Positions 1-8,241 of a stretch of DNA of 64,000 bases are shown here, one piece after another. The notes beneath the pieces are model-generated. The model was not told the origin of the DNA, searched no databases, and saw only the letters and a program-made list of their open reading frames with translations. A program made the position numbers and the translations under genes. Location of the stretch: positions 62,001-126,000 of the forward strand of contig OY970352.1 of NCBI GenBank assembly GCA_963718105.1. The letters are read 5' to 3'. How positions within the stretch are numbered: position 1 is the first letter of the stretch; each line of letters starts with the position of its first letter. The stretch comes from DASYKT01 sp963718105. Its GTDB lineage: Bacteria > Acidobacteriota > Blastocatellia > Pyrinomonadales > Pyrinomonadaceae.

Positions 1-594
1 GGCCACGAATTTTGTTTTAGGTTTAGGCGGGTTAAGCAGCGGCGAGCTGCGCTGGATCTGCCGCGCCAAGACGCGTGCCCGCCCGGTGGCGTCAATTACC
101 AGGTCGGCTTCGACGTCGAATTCATTTCCGTCTTTGCCTCGCAGCCGCGCGCCGCACACCTTCTGCGCATCCGCCCCATGGAAAAGCAATTTGGTAAAGC
201 CCGTTTCTTCTAAAACGTTCGCGCCCGATAGCTTTGCCTTGTTAAGGAGTTTGAGGTCCATTTCAGCGCGGCTGATCCCGAGCGCGCCGAGGCTGCCATT
301 TTCAAACCATCCGCTGGGCACCGAGACCGAGCGCCCGCGCGCGGAATAAAAAACAGTCTCGCTGATATGGTCGCCGCCGATTGAAAACATTTCCTCCAGT
401 ACGCCGAGTTTTTGAAAATGCATTAACGCTTCGGGCGAGACGAATTCACCGCAGAGCTTGTGGCGCGGAAATTTATCTTTCTCCGCCAGGACGATGTCGA
501 AATTTTGCGGCGGTGCACACGATGCCAGGCGAATGGCCAGGCTCGAACCTGCCACACCAGCGCCGACTATCAAAATTTTTCGTCTATCTGTCAT
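1..594 (-). CDS. FAD-dependent oxidoreductase, geranylgeranyl-reductase-like (3' end off the window)
   Basis: The protein starts MTDRRKILIVGAGVAGSS, which carries the GxGxxG Rossmann motif that binds the ADP part of FAD. It continues with a segment like those of the geranylgeranyl reductase / aromatic hydroxylase superfamily (KFPRHKLCGEFVSPEAL, an HK..CGE substrate-binding motif). The start ATG overlaps the TGA of the upstream methyltransferase gene in an ATGA arrangement, so the two are almost certainly co-translated. The reading frame runs off the left edge, so the C-terminus is missing. The pairing resembles tailoring genes of small polyketide or isoprenoid pathways, for example beside a type III polyketide synthase; that link is inference because no synthase is in view. 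Confidence 0.8.
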   Translation of the reverse strand, partial: MTDRRKILIVGAGVAGSSLAIRLASCAPPQNFDIVLAEKDKFPRHKLCGEFVSPEALMHFQKLGVLEEMFSIGGDHISETVFYSARGRSVSVPSGWFENGSLGALGISRAEMDLKLLNKAKLSGANVLEETGFTKLLFHGADAQKVCGARLRGKDGNEFDVEADLVIDATGRARVLARQIQRSSPLLNPPKPKTKFVA

Positions 595-1292
595 CTCGCT
601 GAAGCCTTTAAAACCAAACGGAAAGGAAACCGCCTCATAACGCTAACATCTTCCAGCCCTGCCATTTCTCCCAATTGCCGCAATTCATCCGCTTTAAAAG
701 AACGCAAGATCGAAAGCGCCCCGTCATGGCGGACCAGACGCCCTTTGATAAAAAGTTTGCACACCGTCGTGTATAAAAAATATGCCGCCGGGTGGCGATG
801 CAGGTCAATGACGTAGATGGCTTGCCGGGCTACCCGTTTCATTTCTCTGAGCGCGGCGACAATATGTGTTTCAGACAAATGGTGGGTAAAGAGCGAGCAC
901 ATCGCATAGTCAAAGGAATCATCGGGAAAGGGAAGGGCCAAAGCATTTCCCTCGATCGCGCGGATGTTATTAAAACTTTGTGATGCCGCCTCGATGGCTT
1001 CGACGGCTTCGGGGTTTAATTCGAGCCCGGTCAGCTCCGCCGTTAAATTATGTCGCTTGGCAAAGTCCGCGCTCTGCCGCAGCAGTTCACCCGATCCCGC
1101 GCCCACGTCCAGCATCGAGAATTTTTTGGCGCCGCTTTTCTCGATATCAGCTAACAGCGATCTTCTCAGTGCCCAGTAATCACCGGCAAAGCGGTTTATC
1201 AATGAGATCTCGCGCATGAACTCGGCATATTCCTGCGGAGTGTAATCACCGGTATCGATCAGTTCCAAAGCCAAACTGCGCTGTTCGAACAT
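591..1292 (-). CDS. class I SAM-dependent methyltransferase
   Basis: About 233 residues if translation starts at the ATG giving MFEQRSLALELID; a start 39 bases further upstream is also open but gives an atypical N-terminus. The SAM-binding motif I, LDVGAGSGELL, lies at about residues 61-71. It is followed by an acidic motif (TGLELNPEAVEA) and by ALPFPDDSFDYAMCSLFTHH, the usual motif II region of UbiE-like enzymes. It probably methylates a small molecule, substrate unknown. The TGA overlaps the start of the FAD oxidoreductase gene by four bases, so both likely act in one pathway and in the cytoplasm. Confidence 0.82.
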   Translation of the reverse strand: MFEQRSLALELIDTGDYTPQEYAEFMREISLINRFAGDYWALRRSLLADIEKSGAKKFSMLDVGAGSGELLRQSADFAKRHNLTAELTGLELNPEAVEAIEAASQSFNNIRAIEGNALALPFPDDSFDYAMCSLFTHHLSETHIVAALREMKRVARQAIYVIDLHRHPAAYFLYTTVCKLFIKGRLVRHDGALSILRSFKADELRQLGEMAGLEDVSVMRRFPFRLVLKASAR

Positions 1293-1376
1293 ATATATAC
1301 CTAGAATGAACCGAATAACCGTCATCGTCAAACATTTCCATTCCGAACCGGCTTAATATTCGCCGCGGATAAATCG

Positions 1377-1405
1377 TTGACATTAAACGTGTCCGGCCAT
1401 ATTAT
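1377..1405 (+). promoter_or_regulatory. sigma-70-type promoter for the cysteine peptidase operon
   Basis: TTGACA at 1377-1382 and TATTAT at 1400-1405 are separated by exactly 17 bases. The site lies about 105 bases upstream of the peptidase ATG and points toward it. The same TATTAT box with 17-base spacing recurs before several other genes in this window. Confidence 0.7.
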
Positions 1406-1511
1406 CTGGTTATTAAAGTCTTAAACAATAGTTAGGCGATTCCCAATTTCCACATTCTCGGGAAATCTTCCTGGCTCCCATCACAACTGCAAAATAAGGA
1501 AGAAGGCGAAA

Positions 1512-2099
1512 ATGAAAATTTTTGTACGGATATGCTGCCTGATCGCGGGAGCGGTTTTAGCCGGTTGCTCCTTTGGAGGCTCGACACCCCCGCCGGCCTG
1601 CCCCGAACCGGGTAAAACACTGAGCGTCATCCTGAGACCGCAGGAAAACAGCGAATGGTGCTGGGCCGCCGCCGGCGAAATGGCTATGGATTTTCTGGGC
1701 ACGGATGTCACGCAATGCGACCAGGCGAATACCCGTTTTTTTATGGTGAATTGCTGCAACAATCCGACTCCGGTTGCCTGTATACAGAGTGGTTGGCCCC
1801 AATTTGAAAAATACGGTTTTTCTTATAACAAAACAACCAATGAGGCGCTTTCCTGGGAGCAGCTCAAGGATCAACTTTCCTGCAAGAGCAAGCCGGTCGT
1901 CTTTTCCTGGGGGTGGACGGGCGGCGGCGGACATATGCAGGTCGCCACGGGTTATAAGGTGGAAGGCGGCATTTGGTATGTTTATGTCAACAATCCCATG
2001 CCGCCCAATACCGGATCGGTGAGTTACATAACTTACGACGCTTACGTCAGTGGCCCGGGGTATACACACTGGGACGACTTTTGCGACATCGGCAAATAA
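1512..2099 (+). CDS. papain-like cysteine peptidase, lipoprotein (AvrRpt2/C70 or C39-like)
   Basis: 195 residues. The N-terminus is a lipoprotein signal with lipobox LAGC (Cys19), so the protein is probably anchored in a membrane facing the periplasm. QENSEWCWAAAGEMAMDFLG contains the catalytic Cys50 in the WCWAA context typical of the papain-like C70/C39-like families. His141 (GGGHMQVATGY) and Asn160/161 (VNNPMP) complete a plausible Cys-His-Asn triad. Several other cysteines (69, 81, 82, 90, 124) could form disulfides, fitting export. The gene follows a strong promoter and a purine-rich ribosome site, and is 16 bases ahead of a second lipoprotein gene. Substrate unknown. Confidence 0.82.
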   Translation: MKIFVRICCLIAGAVLAGCSFGGSTPPPACPEPGKTLSVILRPQENSEWCWAAAGEMAMDFLGTDVTQCDQANTRFFMVNCCNNPTPVACIQSGWPQFEKYGFSYNKTTNEALSWEQLKDQLSCKSKPVVFSWGWTGGGGHMQVATGYKVEGGIWYVYVNNPMPPNTGSVSYITYDAYVSGPGYTHWDDFCDIGK

Positions 2100-2115
2100 A
2101 ATAAGGAGGAAGCAA

Positions 2116-2817
2116 ATGAAACATTCACGAATTTTAAGCTTAAGGTTTCTGTCGGTCATCCTGACGCTTCTGTTTCTGGCGGGCTGTGTCAGCAGCGGCG
2201 GCGGAAATACGAGTACGTCGGACAACACCGTGCACGAAGGACCGCCCCTGTCTCCGCAATCCGCCGCCAGGCAGGGCCTGCAGACGCTTGCGAAATTAGT
2301 TAACGCCGAAAATTTCAAGGCGATGGGATTCGACTCGGTCGAAGAGTCAAAAAATACCACGCTCGGCGTGCCGCTAAAAGTCTTTCTGGTCAGGCTCGAT
2401 AAGCTGCGTGTATATAACCCGGCAACTGCTTCCGATAATTTGTTGACCGACGTCAACCGCGTGATCTTTCCGGTGATGGTCGGAGACAAGGTGAAATGCT
2501 CGATCGAGGTCGGAAAAGAAAGTGGCAGCGGAGTGTGGAAGGCGACAAATTACGGCGACGCCGACCGGATTAGGAAGATCGATCAGCTTCGCCGGAAGGG
2601 CCTTCCTGTGCCGGCGGCCGAAGCCGAGCAGATCATAGTTCACGTGGCGTTTCTGAATGCATATTTTTTTGGGCAGAAGTCTGAAAACAGGTTAATACTA
2701 ACAAACCTTTATCCTTTACATATCCCCAGGTTTTCAGGGCAGGTTACGCTGCGCATGGAAGAGGTCTTTAGCTTATTGGCTCCCGTGGCCAGAAGTCACA
2801 ACGGGCTGCCCGCGTAA
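2116..2817 (+). CDS. lipoprotein of unknown function, partner of the cysteine peptidase
   Basis: 233 residues starting MKHSRILSLRF, directly behind a strong AAGGAGG site at 2103-2109, which decides this start over an upstream in-frame ATG lying inside the peptidase gene. The signal sequence ends in LAGC (Cys24) followed by a Ser/Gly-rich linker. The remainder has no motif I recognise; it is mixed alpha/beta in appearance with charged residues. It lies 16 bases after the peptidase gene, so it is in the same operon and may be a substrate, inhibitor or scaffold of the peptidase; this is inference. Confidence 0.75.
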   Translation: MKHSRILSLRFLSVILTLLFLAGCVSSGGGNTSTSDNTVHEGPPLSPQSAARQGLQTLAKLVNAENFKAMGFDSVEESKNTTLGVPLKVFLVRLDKLRVYNPATASDNLLTDVNRVIFPVMVGDKVKCSIEVGKESGSGVWKATNYGDADRIRKIDQLRRKGLPVPAAEAEQIIVHVAFLNAYFFGQKSENRLILTNLYPLHIPRFSGQVTLRMEEVFSLLAPVARSHNGLPA

Positions 2818-2952
2818 AACACGTAAAAATGCCGCTTTGGCCTGGAGTTGTTTGACGCAAAAGAAATGCAAAAACCGATCCGCTGCTTTTTGTCTGGATA
2901 TAAGACAAGTTCTGTTGTTATATTTATCAGATATCTTTAAGACGGGGATCTT

Positions 2953-3441
2953 ATGCCGGAGCTCGCTGATAAATATCGGGTCACTGCAGCAATAGCGGAT
3001 TTTCTTAACGGGATCGGCATAGAGATTCGCGCGGGCAAAGTGCCCGAGGACACTTTCGTGCCCGGCATCGAAGTGAGAAACGGCGCGCTCATTTATGAGG
3101 AAGCAAAGCTGAAATATCCCGGCGACCTTTTGCACGAGGCAGGCCATCTGGCGGTTATGACGCCCGCGGAAAGAGCTGCGGCGAATGCCACGGTCGATAC
3201 CGGCCCCGGCGAAGAAATGGCGGCCATCGCCTGGTCTTATGCCGCTGCCCTGCATATAAATATCGACCCGGAAATCGTTTTTCATCCGGACGGCTATAAA
3301 GGCGAATCGCGGATGATCCTGGAAAATTTTGGCGCCGGCCGCTATTTCGGCGTTCCGTTTCTTCAATGGATCGGACTGACCATTGAAAAGCACGGGCTTA
3401 ATGAATGCTATCCGCAAATGACGCGATGGCTGCGGCAATAA
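2953..3441 (+). CDS. small protein with an HEAGH zinc-peptidase-like motif
   Basis: 162 residues with no signal peptide. LLHEAGHLAVM at residues 59-69 has the HExxH motif (His61, Glu62, His65) of gluzincin or metzincin-type metallopeptidases. A third ligand is not obvious; acidic residues in GEEMAAIAWSY (about 94-104) are candidates. The protein is short for a peptidase and could be a stand-alone minimal domain. A purine-rich GGGGATC precedes the ATG, and a strong terminator follows. It may be an independent unit, since 135 bases separate it from the preceding lipoprotein gene. Confidence 0.65.
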   Translation: MPELADKYRVTAAIADFLNGIGIEIRAGKVPEDTFVPGIEVRNGALIYEEAKLKYPGDLLHEAGHLAVMTPAERAAANATVDTGPGEEMAAIAWSYAAALHINIDPEIVFHPDGYKGESRMILENFGAGRYFGVPFLQWIGLTIEKHGLNECYPQMTRWLRQ

Positions 3442-3470
3442 AAAGATCATTGCTAATGACGCATCACGCA

Positions 3471-3500
3471 AAAAAGAGCCGCTATTAAACGGCTCTTTTT
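3471..3500. terminator. bidirectional rho-independent terminator
   Basis: A perfect 11-base stem (AAAAAGAGCCG with CGGCTCTTTTT) closes an 8-base loop. The A and T runs at its ends let it serve both the HEAGH gene on the plus strand and the convergent beta-helix gene on the minus strand. Confidence 0.88.
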
Positions 3501-3529
3501 CTGTTTAGCTTTCCCGCAAACGCGGTTTC

Positions 3530-6136
3530 CTATTCCGGTGGATTCGCTACAAAATCCACGTTGGCTACGCTCGTCCACGAAGACACTGTCCGTTCCATCG
3601 TTCCGAACCTGTTCCTCTTTGCGGATGCGGTCACCGTGTATTCGCCGCCCGGATCGACGTTCCCAAATATATACGTCCCGAATGGGCCTGTCTGGATCAT
3701 GCGCGGGGCCGCCAGGCTGCCGCCGGTGAGCATCACTGTCGCATTTGCTATCCCGCTGCCGTTCGCGGCGGTAACGCGGCCGCTGATCGAGATCGTCGGG
3801 ATGGACGCTCCTATTCCCCAGATCCCGTTAAATGATGTCACTACCGGTACCAAAGTCTGGTTCTGAGACGTAGATGTTGACGACGCCGAATAAAGCAGCG
3901 GCAATTGCGGCGAATTGCACCATATTTTGTAATTCGATTCATTGCCGTTTATGTCCTCGTCGCCGTAAGAAAAGCGCACAAACGCGGTCAGTGACGCGCT
4001 TTGTTCCATCGCCCAGCTATGCGATAACGTCGTGGCGGCCGGTATTCCCGCCAGCGGCGCGTCTATCGGCTTGACCGATACGAGTGCGGGATTTGCCGGG
4101 ACCGCAGAGGGCAGAATAAAGACCGGGGTTAAGTGGGTGTCTCCGACAAAATAGGTATATCCGCTAGTGGAGGTGAACTTGCGCACCAGCGTGCCGCGCA
4201 CCCAGCCGGTGGTTCTGGTAACCAGCCCGCTGGCGTGGATCAGGCGATCACTGCCTATATCGAAAAGGGCGGGCCCAAGTTTCAACGGGCCATCCACAGT
4301 TAGATCGCCCCCGGTAATAGTTATCGGGCCATTGCACTCATCGCAGGTAAGTTCACTCAGGGTACGCGAAGGCGGAATTTCCGGTCCTGCGGTATGAGCG
4401 CCGGTATGCGAATAGACCAGCTTCATTTTACTGGTGCCGAGGTCAAAGACCGGCGAGGAGTCTAACGCTCCGTTACCGTAGAAGGTCAGCGCCGAAGGCG
4501 CCGCATCATTATTGCCGATGATCAATTTGCCCGCATTGATCACTTCTCCCTGGTTGATGGCGATCGATCGCGCGCGAATGCTGCCGACCGTCGGACTGAA
4601 AGTCAGGGTGTTGCACTGAGCAGAAAAAGAGTTCAGCGCTCCGGAAAACGAGCCGTTCCCGGAAAAGACGCCGTCACCGCAGAAAAGCGAGATCGTTGAA
4701 GTATCGTGAGCACTGATCGTTCCGTTATTGATAAAGGTATTACCGGTCATTTTGAGATTGGTGGTGCCGATATCCCACGTTCCGCCGGTGCCGATATTGA
4801 TGTCTCCTATCTCATGATCAGCATTGCCGATCATGGTGAGCGTATGCGGCCCGGTCGTGGTGTCGAGTATAACGTTTGGCAGCGATCCGCGGGCGGTAAA
4901 GCGCGCTCCGGGAGGCGTGTCAGCGGTGCCGAAATGCACTACGGTAGGTACCAGGCCGATAGGACCTCCCAGGTGACCCACGTAATCCGGATTATTATCA
5001 TCCGGCACGGGCCGCGCGTTTTGGATATAGATATCGCCGCCGACCGACGTTCCCTGAATAGAACCGAGACAGCGGCCGACACTGCCGGCGGTGCAGAGAT
5101 GCATGTCTCCGCCGGTTTGTAAAAATATCGAGCCGCTTCCCACATCTGATTTGAAACCGCCGGAGATGTTAAGTGTTCCGCCTTCAAACAACACCCACGG
5201 AGAAAGGTTGGGATGGCCCTGTGTGACAAAGAGCGCGTCGGAAGCGGTGGTACCGATGTTCATGGTGCCGGACGTTACTTGCAACAGTCCGCTGACCGTA
5301 GCCGTGCCGTTCTGTGCGGCAACGTTGTAATTCGCATTGTTCAGGCAGAAACCGCCGGCGGTCGGAATAGTATAATTCGCGCCGGCAAAGGTGCGATGGT
5401 TTCCGCTAAACGAGCCTGATATTTTGAACGTGCCGGCAATTACCGTTAGATAACCGGACGCGCTTGTATCATCCGTACTGCCCTGCACGGTGAAGTTCGC
5501 CACCGAAACAGTTAAAACCGTCGAGCCGATGATGCCTTTGTTAATGGTGATCGCCCGCACATCGTTGGTCGGGCCGTTTCCGCTAAACGTGTTGCTGGTG
5601 GCATTGATGAAAACGAGATTCGCGCCTGCCTGGTTGTTGTTGGTGCTGAGGTCCAGCACGCCGTTATTGGTCAGATTTCCGCCGATCGTCACCGTGTGAT
5701 CGATGATCGTGCCCGTACTCGGGGTGGCCAGCATCGCGGGGGTATTCTGAATATTCAGATCGCCATTGACCGTCAGCGAACGCGCGGTGAACGGATCAAA
5801 GGTCAGAATTGCCGGTGTCAGGCTGCCATCGCCAACGGTTAGATTTGCCGCGGCTGCATTTGTGTCGATCACTACGGCAGCGCCCGGCACGATCGTGACA
5901 TTATCACCCGATCCGGGAACAACCCCTCCGACCCACGTTGAAGGCGAACTCCACGCTCCACCCGCAGCGGTCGAAGATATGCTTGCCTGCTCTGTGGTGA
6001 ATGGTATTTTAGTAAGACTGTCGATCGCGCCTTTCGGATCGTTGCCGGCATCCGTCGGCAGCCTTTGCGCGAGCAAGATGCTCGCAAACATCAATATCAA
6101 CGCAAGCGCGCAGGGAAAGGGTTTCACTCTTCTCAT
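3530..6136 (-). CDS. large secreted beta-helix-like protein with C-terminal carboxypeptidase-regulatory-like domain (copy 1)
   Basis: 868 residues with a signal peptide (LALILMFASILLAQ). Around residues 55-85 is GGAWSSPSTWVGGVVPGSGD, similar to the start of G8-type surface modules. A long Thr/Asn/Gly-rich region follows with repeated strands such as NGDLNIQN, GGNLTNNGVLDL and NNGTI, as expected of a parallel beta-helix. The last ~85 residues (ISISGRVTAANGSGIANATV onward) form a beta-sandwich of the carboxypeptidase-regulatory-like/Cna-B type. It likely sits on the cell surface or is released. A close paralogue lies at 8242-10857, and the C-terminal domain type is shared with the divergently transcribed Delta-60 genes. 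An AGGAGA site precedes the ATG. Confidence 0.85.
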   Translation of the reverse strand: MRRVKPFPCALALILMFASILLAQRLPTDAGNDPKGAIDSLTKIPFTTEQASISSTAAGGAWSSPSTWVGGVVPGSGDNVTIVPGAAVVIDTNAAAANLTVGDGSLTPAILTFDPFTARSLTVNGDLNIQNTPAMLATPSTGTIIDHTVTIGGNLTNNGVLDLSTNNNQAGANLVFINATSNTFSGNGPTNDVRAITINKGIIGSTVLTVSVANFTVQGSTDDTSASGYLTVIAGTFKISGSFSGNHRTFAGANYTIPTAGGFCLNNANYNVAAQNGTATVSGLLQVTSGTMNIGTTASDALFVTQGHPNLSPWVLFEGGTLNISGGFKSDVGSGSIFLQTGGDMHLCTAGSVGRCLGSIQGTSVGGDIYIQNARPVPDDNNPDYVGHLGGPIGLVPTVVHFGTADTPPGARFTARGSLPNVILDTTTGPHTLTMIGNADHEIGDINIGTGGTWDIGTTNLKMTGNTFINNGTISAHDTSTISLFCGDGVFSGNGSFSGALNSFSAQCNTLTFSPTVGSIRARSIAINQGEVINAGKLIIGNNDAAPSALTFYGNGALDSSPVFDLGTSKMKLVYSHTGAHTAGPEIPPSRTLSELTCDECNGPITITGGDLTVDGPLKLGPALFDIGSDRLIHASGLVTRTTGWVRGTLVRKFTSTSGYTYFVGDTHLTPVFILPSAVPANPALVSVKPIDAPLAGIPAATTLSHSWAMEQSASLTAFVRFSYGDEDINGNESNYKIWCNSPQLPLLYSASSTSTSQNQTLVPVVTSFNGIWGIGASIPTISISGRVTAANGSGIANATVMLTGGSLAAPRMIQTGPFGTYIFGNVDPGGEYTVTASAKRNRFGTMERTVSSWTSVANVDFVANPPE

Positions 6137-6168
6137 GATTTAGATCTCCTGAAAGCCGGACTACTGAA

Positions 6169-6196
6169 ATTTTATGCCTAAAAGGCCGAAAGTCAA
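6169..6196 (-). promoter_or_regulatory. promoter for beta-helix protein copy 1
   Basis: Read on the minus strand, TTGACT (6196-6191) and TAAAAT (6174-6169) are separated by 16 bases. The -10 box lies about 33 bases from the ATG at 6136. It is divergent from the Delta-60 promoter at 6264-6292. Confidence 0.6.
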
Positions 6197-6263
6197 TGTT
6201 TCTTGCGTCCTGACGGCGGTCATTAGGGCTGTTTTGTCTGTTTTTTTTTGAAGTTGAGAAAGC

Positions 6264-6292
6264 TTGATAGTAGGGCCGATTTGGCATATTAT
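6264..6292 (+). promoter_or_regulatory. promoter of the Delta-60 gene at 6401
   Basis: TTGATA at 6264-6269 and TATTAT at 6287-6292, spaced by 17 bases. The TTGGCATATTATT context is also found at the promoters of the Delta-60 operons at 19.0 and 22.7 kb. Confidence 0.7.
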
Positions 6293-6308
6293 TACGGCGG
6301 CATATTAC

Positions 6309-6404
6309 CTGGACTTCGTTAGTGAACAACTTGACTCCCGCACGATCCAAATAGACGAACCGACGCCCGGATCATGGGGGCTGTCCATAAGGAAATTGCG
6401 ATGA
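6309..6404 (+). pseudogene. fossil 3' end of a deleted Delta-60 gene
   Basis: In the frame beginning CTG GAC TTC this stretch reads LDFVSEQLDSRTIQIDEP and ends SIRKLR followed by TGA. That matches the last ~32 residues of the Delta-60 protein encoded at 11413-12984 (DFVGEQLDSRTIQIDGP ... STRKLR). There is no body of a gene in front of it; the promoter at 6264-6292 is joined almost directly to it. Its TGA overlaps the ATG of the next gene. It is best read as the remnant of a tandem copy lost by internal deletion. Confidence 0.75.
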
Positions 6405-7969
6405 AAAAATTATTTTACGTCATTCTTGTTATCGGCTTTATCAGCGCCGGTGTTTTTGCTCAGCCTGAACTCGATGGCACCTTTGGCAGCGGCGGCAAAA
6501 GTGTCATCGTTTCCAATTTTTTGGCTTTTGCAGATGATATAGCCATTCAACCGGACAATAAGATCATTCTTGCCGCGCCGTGCAGGACCCTGGATATACC
6601 ACTGGTTCCTTTCTGTCTTACTCGCGTGAACGAGGACGGAACGATGGACAGCGCGTTCAAAGGAGGCGTCCCCAATACTAGTTTGGGAGGTGTGTTTACC
6701 TCATTTGCTCCCATGGGTTCAGGAGCGGTCAGGGGAATAGCAATCCAGAGTGACGGTAAGGTCATTGCGGCCGGCTCCGCTCCCGGTGCCGGAAGCGGGC
6801 AGGATGTGGCCCTGGTTCGCTACAACCCGGATGGATCTCTTGATACTTCATTCGGTACGGGCGGCATGGTGTTCACCCTCATTTCCGGCGTCGATGACCG
6901 CGCGGAAAAGATGGCGCTTCAGCCCGATGGCAAGATCGTGGTTGTGGGTTATAGCGGGAGTGATCAGTTCGTCGCCCGCTACCAGCCGGATGGAACGCTT
7001 GATAGTTCATTCGGCACGGGCGGTATCGCTAAAACCAGCCTGGCCAAGGGCGCTTCGATAGCGCTTCAGCCTGACGGCAAGATAATCACGGGCGGCATCT
7101 CAGGAGTAGGATACCTCCTCACGCGGACGAATTCCGATGGGTCGCCTGATAATTCCTGGGACGGCGATGGAGTTCTGAACGTTCCCGCTTCCGGAAACCT
7201 GGGCCTTGGCTTTCGTTCGATAGGCTTACAACTGGACGGGCGCGTGGTCGCGCTGGGCGAAGGAAATATTATCTACCGGTTTAACGCGGACGGCTCGCTC
7301 GATACGAGCTTTGACGGTGACGGGTCTCGCCCGGCTTTGGACGGAACAAACAAGGTGCCTTATAGCTTGCTGGTCTCAGCCGGCGGCAAGATCACGGTGG
7401 CCGGAACGGGAATTCCCCCGGCTTGCAGCTTTGGTTTCCCTTGCCCCACTCCCGACCTTTCGTTTTTCACCGCGCGCTATAAACAGGACGGATCTCCGGA
7501 TACGAGTTTCAGCGATGACGGGTATCTCGGAATTAATGTGGGCTCCGCATTCAGCTCTCCCTTTAACGGCGCCAGGGCAATTGCAATGGATTCGATCGGC
7601 CGGGTAGTTGTCGGGGGAGTTTCGTCATCGTGCTGTAATAGAACTTATTGGGAGACACCGAGGTTTTCCGCTATGCGTTTGGCTGCGCCGCAGCCGAGGC
7701 CGGTCAGCGTTTCGGGAAGGGTGACGGATGCGAACGGCAACGGCGTCTCCGGCGTGACCGTCTCAACTCAAAGCGGGCTGAGCGCGCGGACCAGTCCTTT
7801 CGGGTTCTACACCCTGAATAATGTCCAGACCAACCGGACCTATATTTTCTCGGTCAGGTCGAAAACCGATATGGCGTTTGGTAAACGCACCATACTTGTC
7901 GACGACCAGATCACCGGGCTGGATTTCATCGGCGAGCAGCTCGGGTCCGCCAGGTCCAAATCCAAATAA
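6401..7969 (+). CDS. secreted Delta-60 repeat protein with C-terminal regulatory-like domain (copy 1)
   Basis: About 522 residues from the ATG at 6401, chosen because AAGGAA lies 7 bases upstream and a clean signal peptide follows (MKKLFYVILVIGFISAGVFAQ). Seven Delta-60 units can be counted, the first at PELDGTFGSGG and later ones such as DGSLDTSFGTGG and DGSPDTSFSDDG, each followed by an IQxDGKI strand. Seven repeats fit a closed seven-bladed propeller. The last ~90 residues (VSGRVTDANGNGVSGVTVST onward) are a carboxypeptidase-regulatory-like beta-sandwich. Location: exported, probably surface. Its start overlaps the stop of a fossil copy. Function unknown; ligand binding or adhesion is a guess. 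Confidence 0.87.
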   Translation: MKKLFYVILVIGFISAGVFAQPELDGTFGSGGKSVIVSNFLAFADDIAIQPDNKIILAAPCRTLDIPLVPFCLTRVNEDGTMDSAFKGGVPNTSLGGVFTSFAPMGSGAVRGIAIQSDGKVIAAGSAPGAGSGQDVALVRYNPDGSLDTSFGTGGMVFTLISGVDDRAEKMALQPDGKIVVVGYSGSDQFVARYQPDGTLDSSFGTGGIAKTSLAKGASIALQPDGKIITGGISGVGYLLTRTNSDGSPDNSWDGDGVLNVPASGNLGLGFRSIGLQLDGRVVALGEGNIIYRFNADGSLDTSFDGDGSRPALDGTNKVPYSLLVSAGGKITVAGTGIPPACSFGFPCPTPDLSFFTARYKQDGSPDTSFSDDGYLGINVGSAFSSPFNGARAIAMDSIGRVVVGGVSSSCCNRTYWETPRFSAMRLAAPQPRPVSVSGRVTDANGNGVSGVTVSTQSGLSARTSPFGFYTLNNVQTNRTYIFSVRSKTDMAFGKRTILVDDQITGLDFIGEQLGSARSKSK

Positions 7970-8003
7970 TTAGTAGTGGATCAGTATAAAAATTATCCTT
8001 AAA

Positions 8004-8212
8004 GTCCCCAGCGGGGACAAAGAAAATAGCCAGGGTAAGTGAGCAAAGCGAGCGCTACCCGGGGTATTTGAAATCCCCAAAACGTTCCACCCTGAAGAGG
8101 CGGCAGAACCCCAGCGAGTTCTGCCGCCCCTTCAGGGCTAACCCTTCAAAATTGGACATTCGTTACCCAGGGCTGAAGCCCTGGGCTATTCTCTACAGTC
8201 CGCTGCGCGGAC
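8004..8212. repeat. composite cluster of intergenic palindromes
   Basis: Several short inverted repeats lie end to end: GTCCCCAGCGGGGAC at 8004-8018; a segment CCAGGGTAAGTGAGC...GCTACCCGG; a long stem around 8090-8137 with arms containing GGCGGCAGAAC and GTTCTGCCGCC; ACCCAGGGCTGAAGCCCTGGG at 8165-8185 (described by its arms ACCCAGGGCT and AGCCCTGGG); and GTCCGCTGCGCGGAC at 8198-8212. The same modules recur at 17.5, 22.4 and 39.2 kb. They sit between the convergent ends of two genes and may also act in termination. Confidence 0.8.
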
Positions 8213-8241
8213 ATACGCCTGTCTCGCAAAAACGCGTTTTT

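Noticed and set aside
1557..2489. 310-residue frame antisense to the two lipoprotein genes
   Set aside because: It is a shadow of two genes with clear lipoboxes, ribosome sites and catalytic motifs; its own sequence has no coherent domain.
4706..5122. 138-residue frame on the plus strand inside beta-helix copy 1
   Set aside because: Antisense shadow of a continuous 868-codon gene with a paralogue; no independent support.
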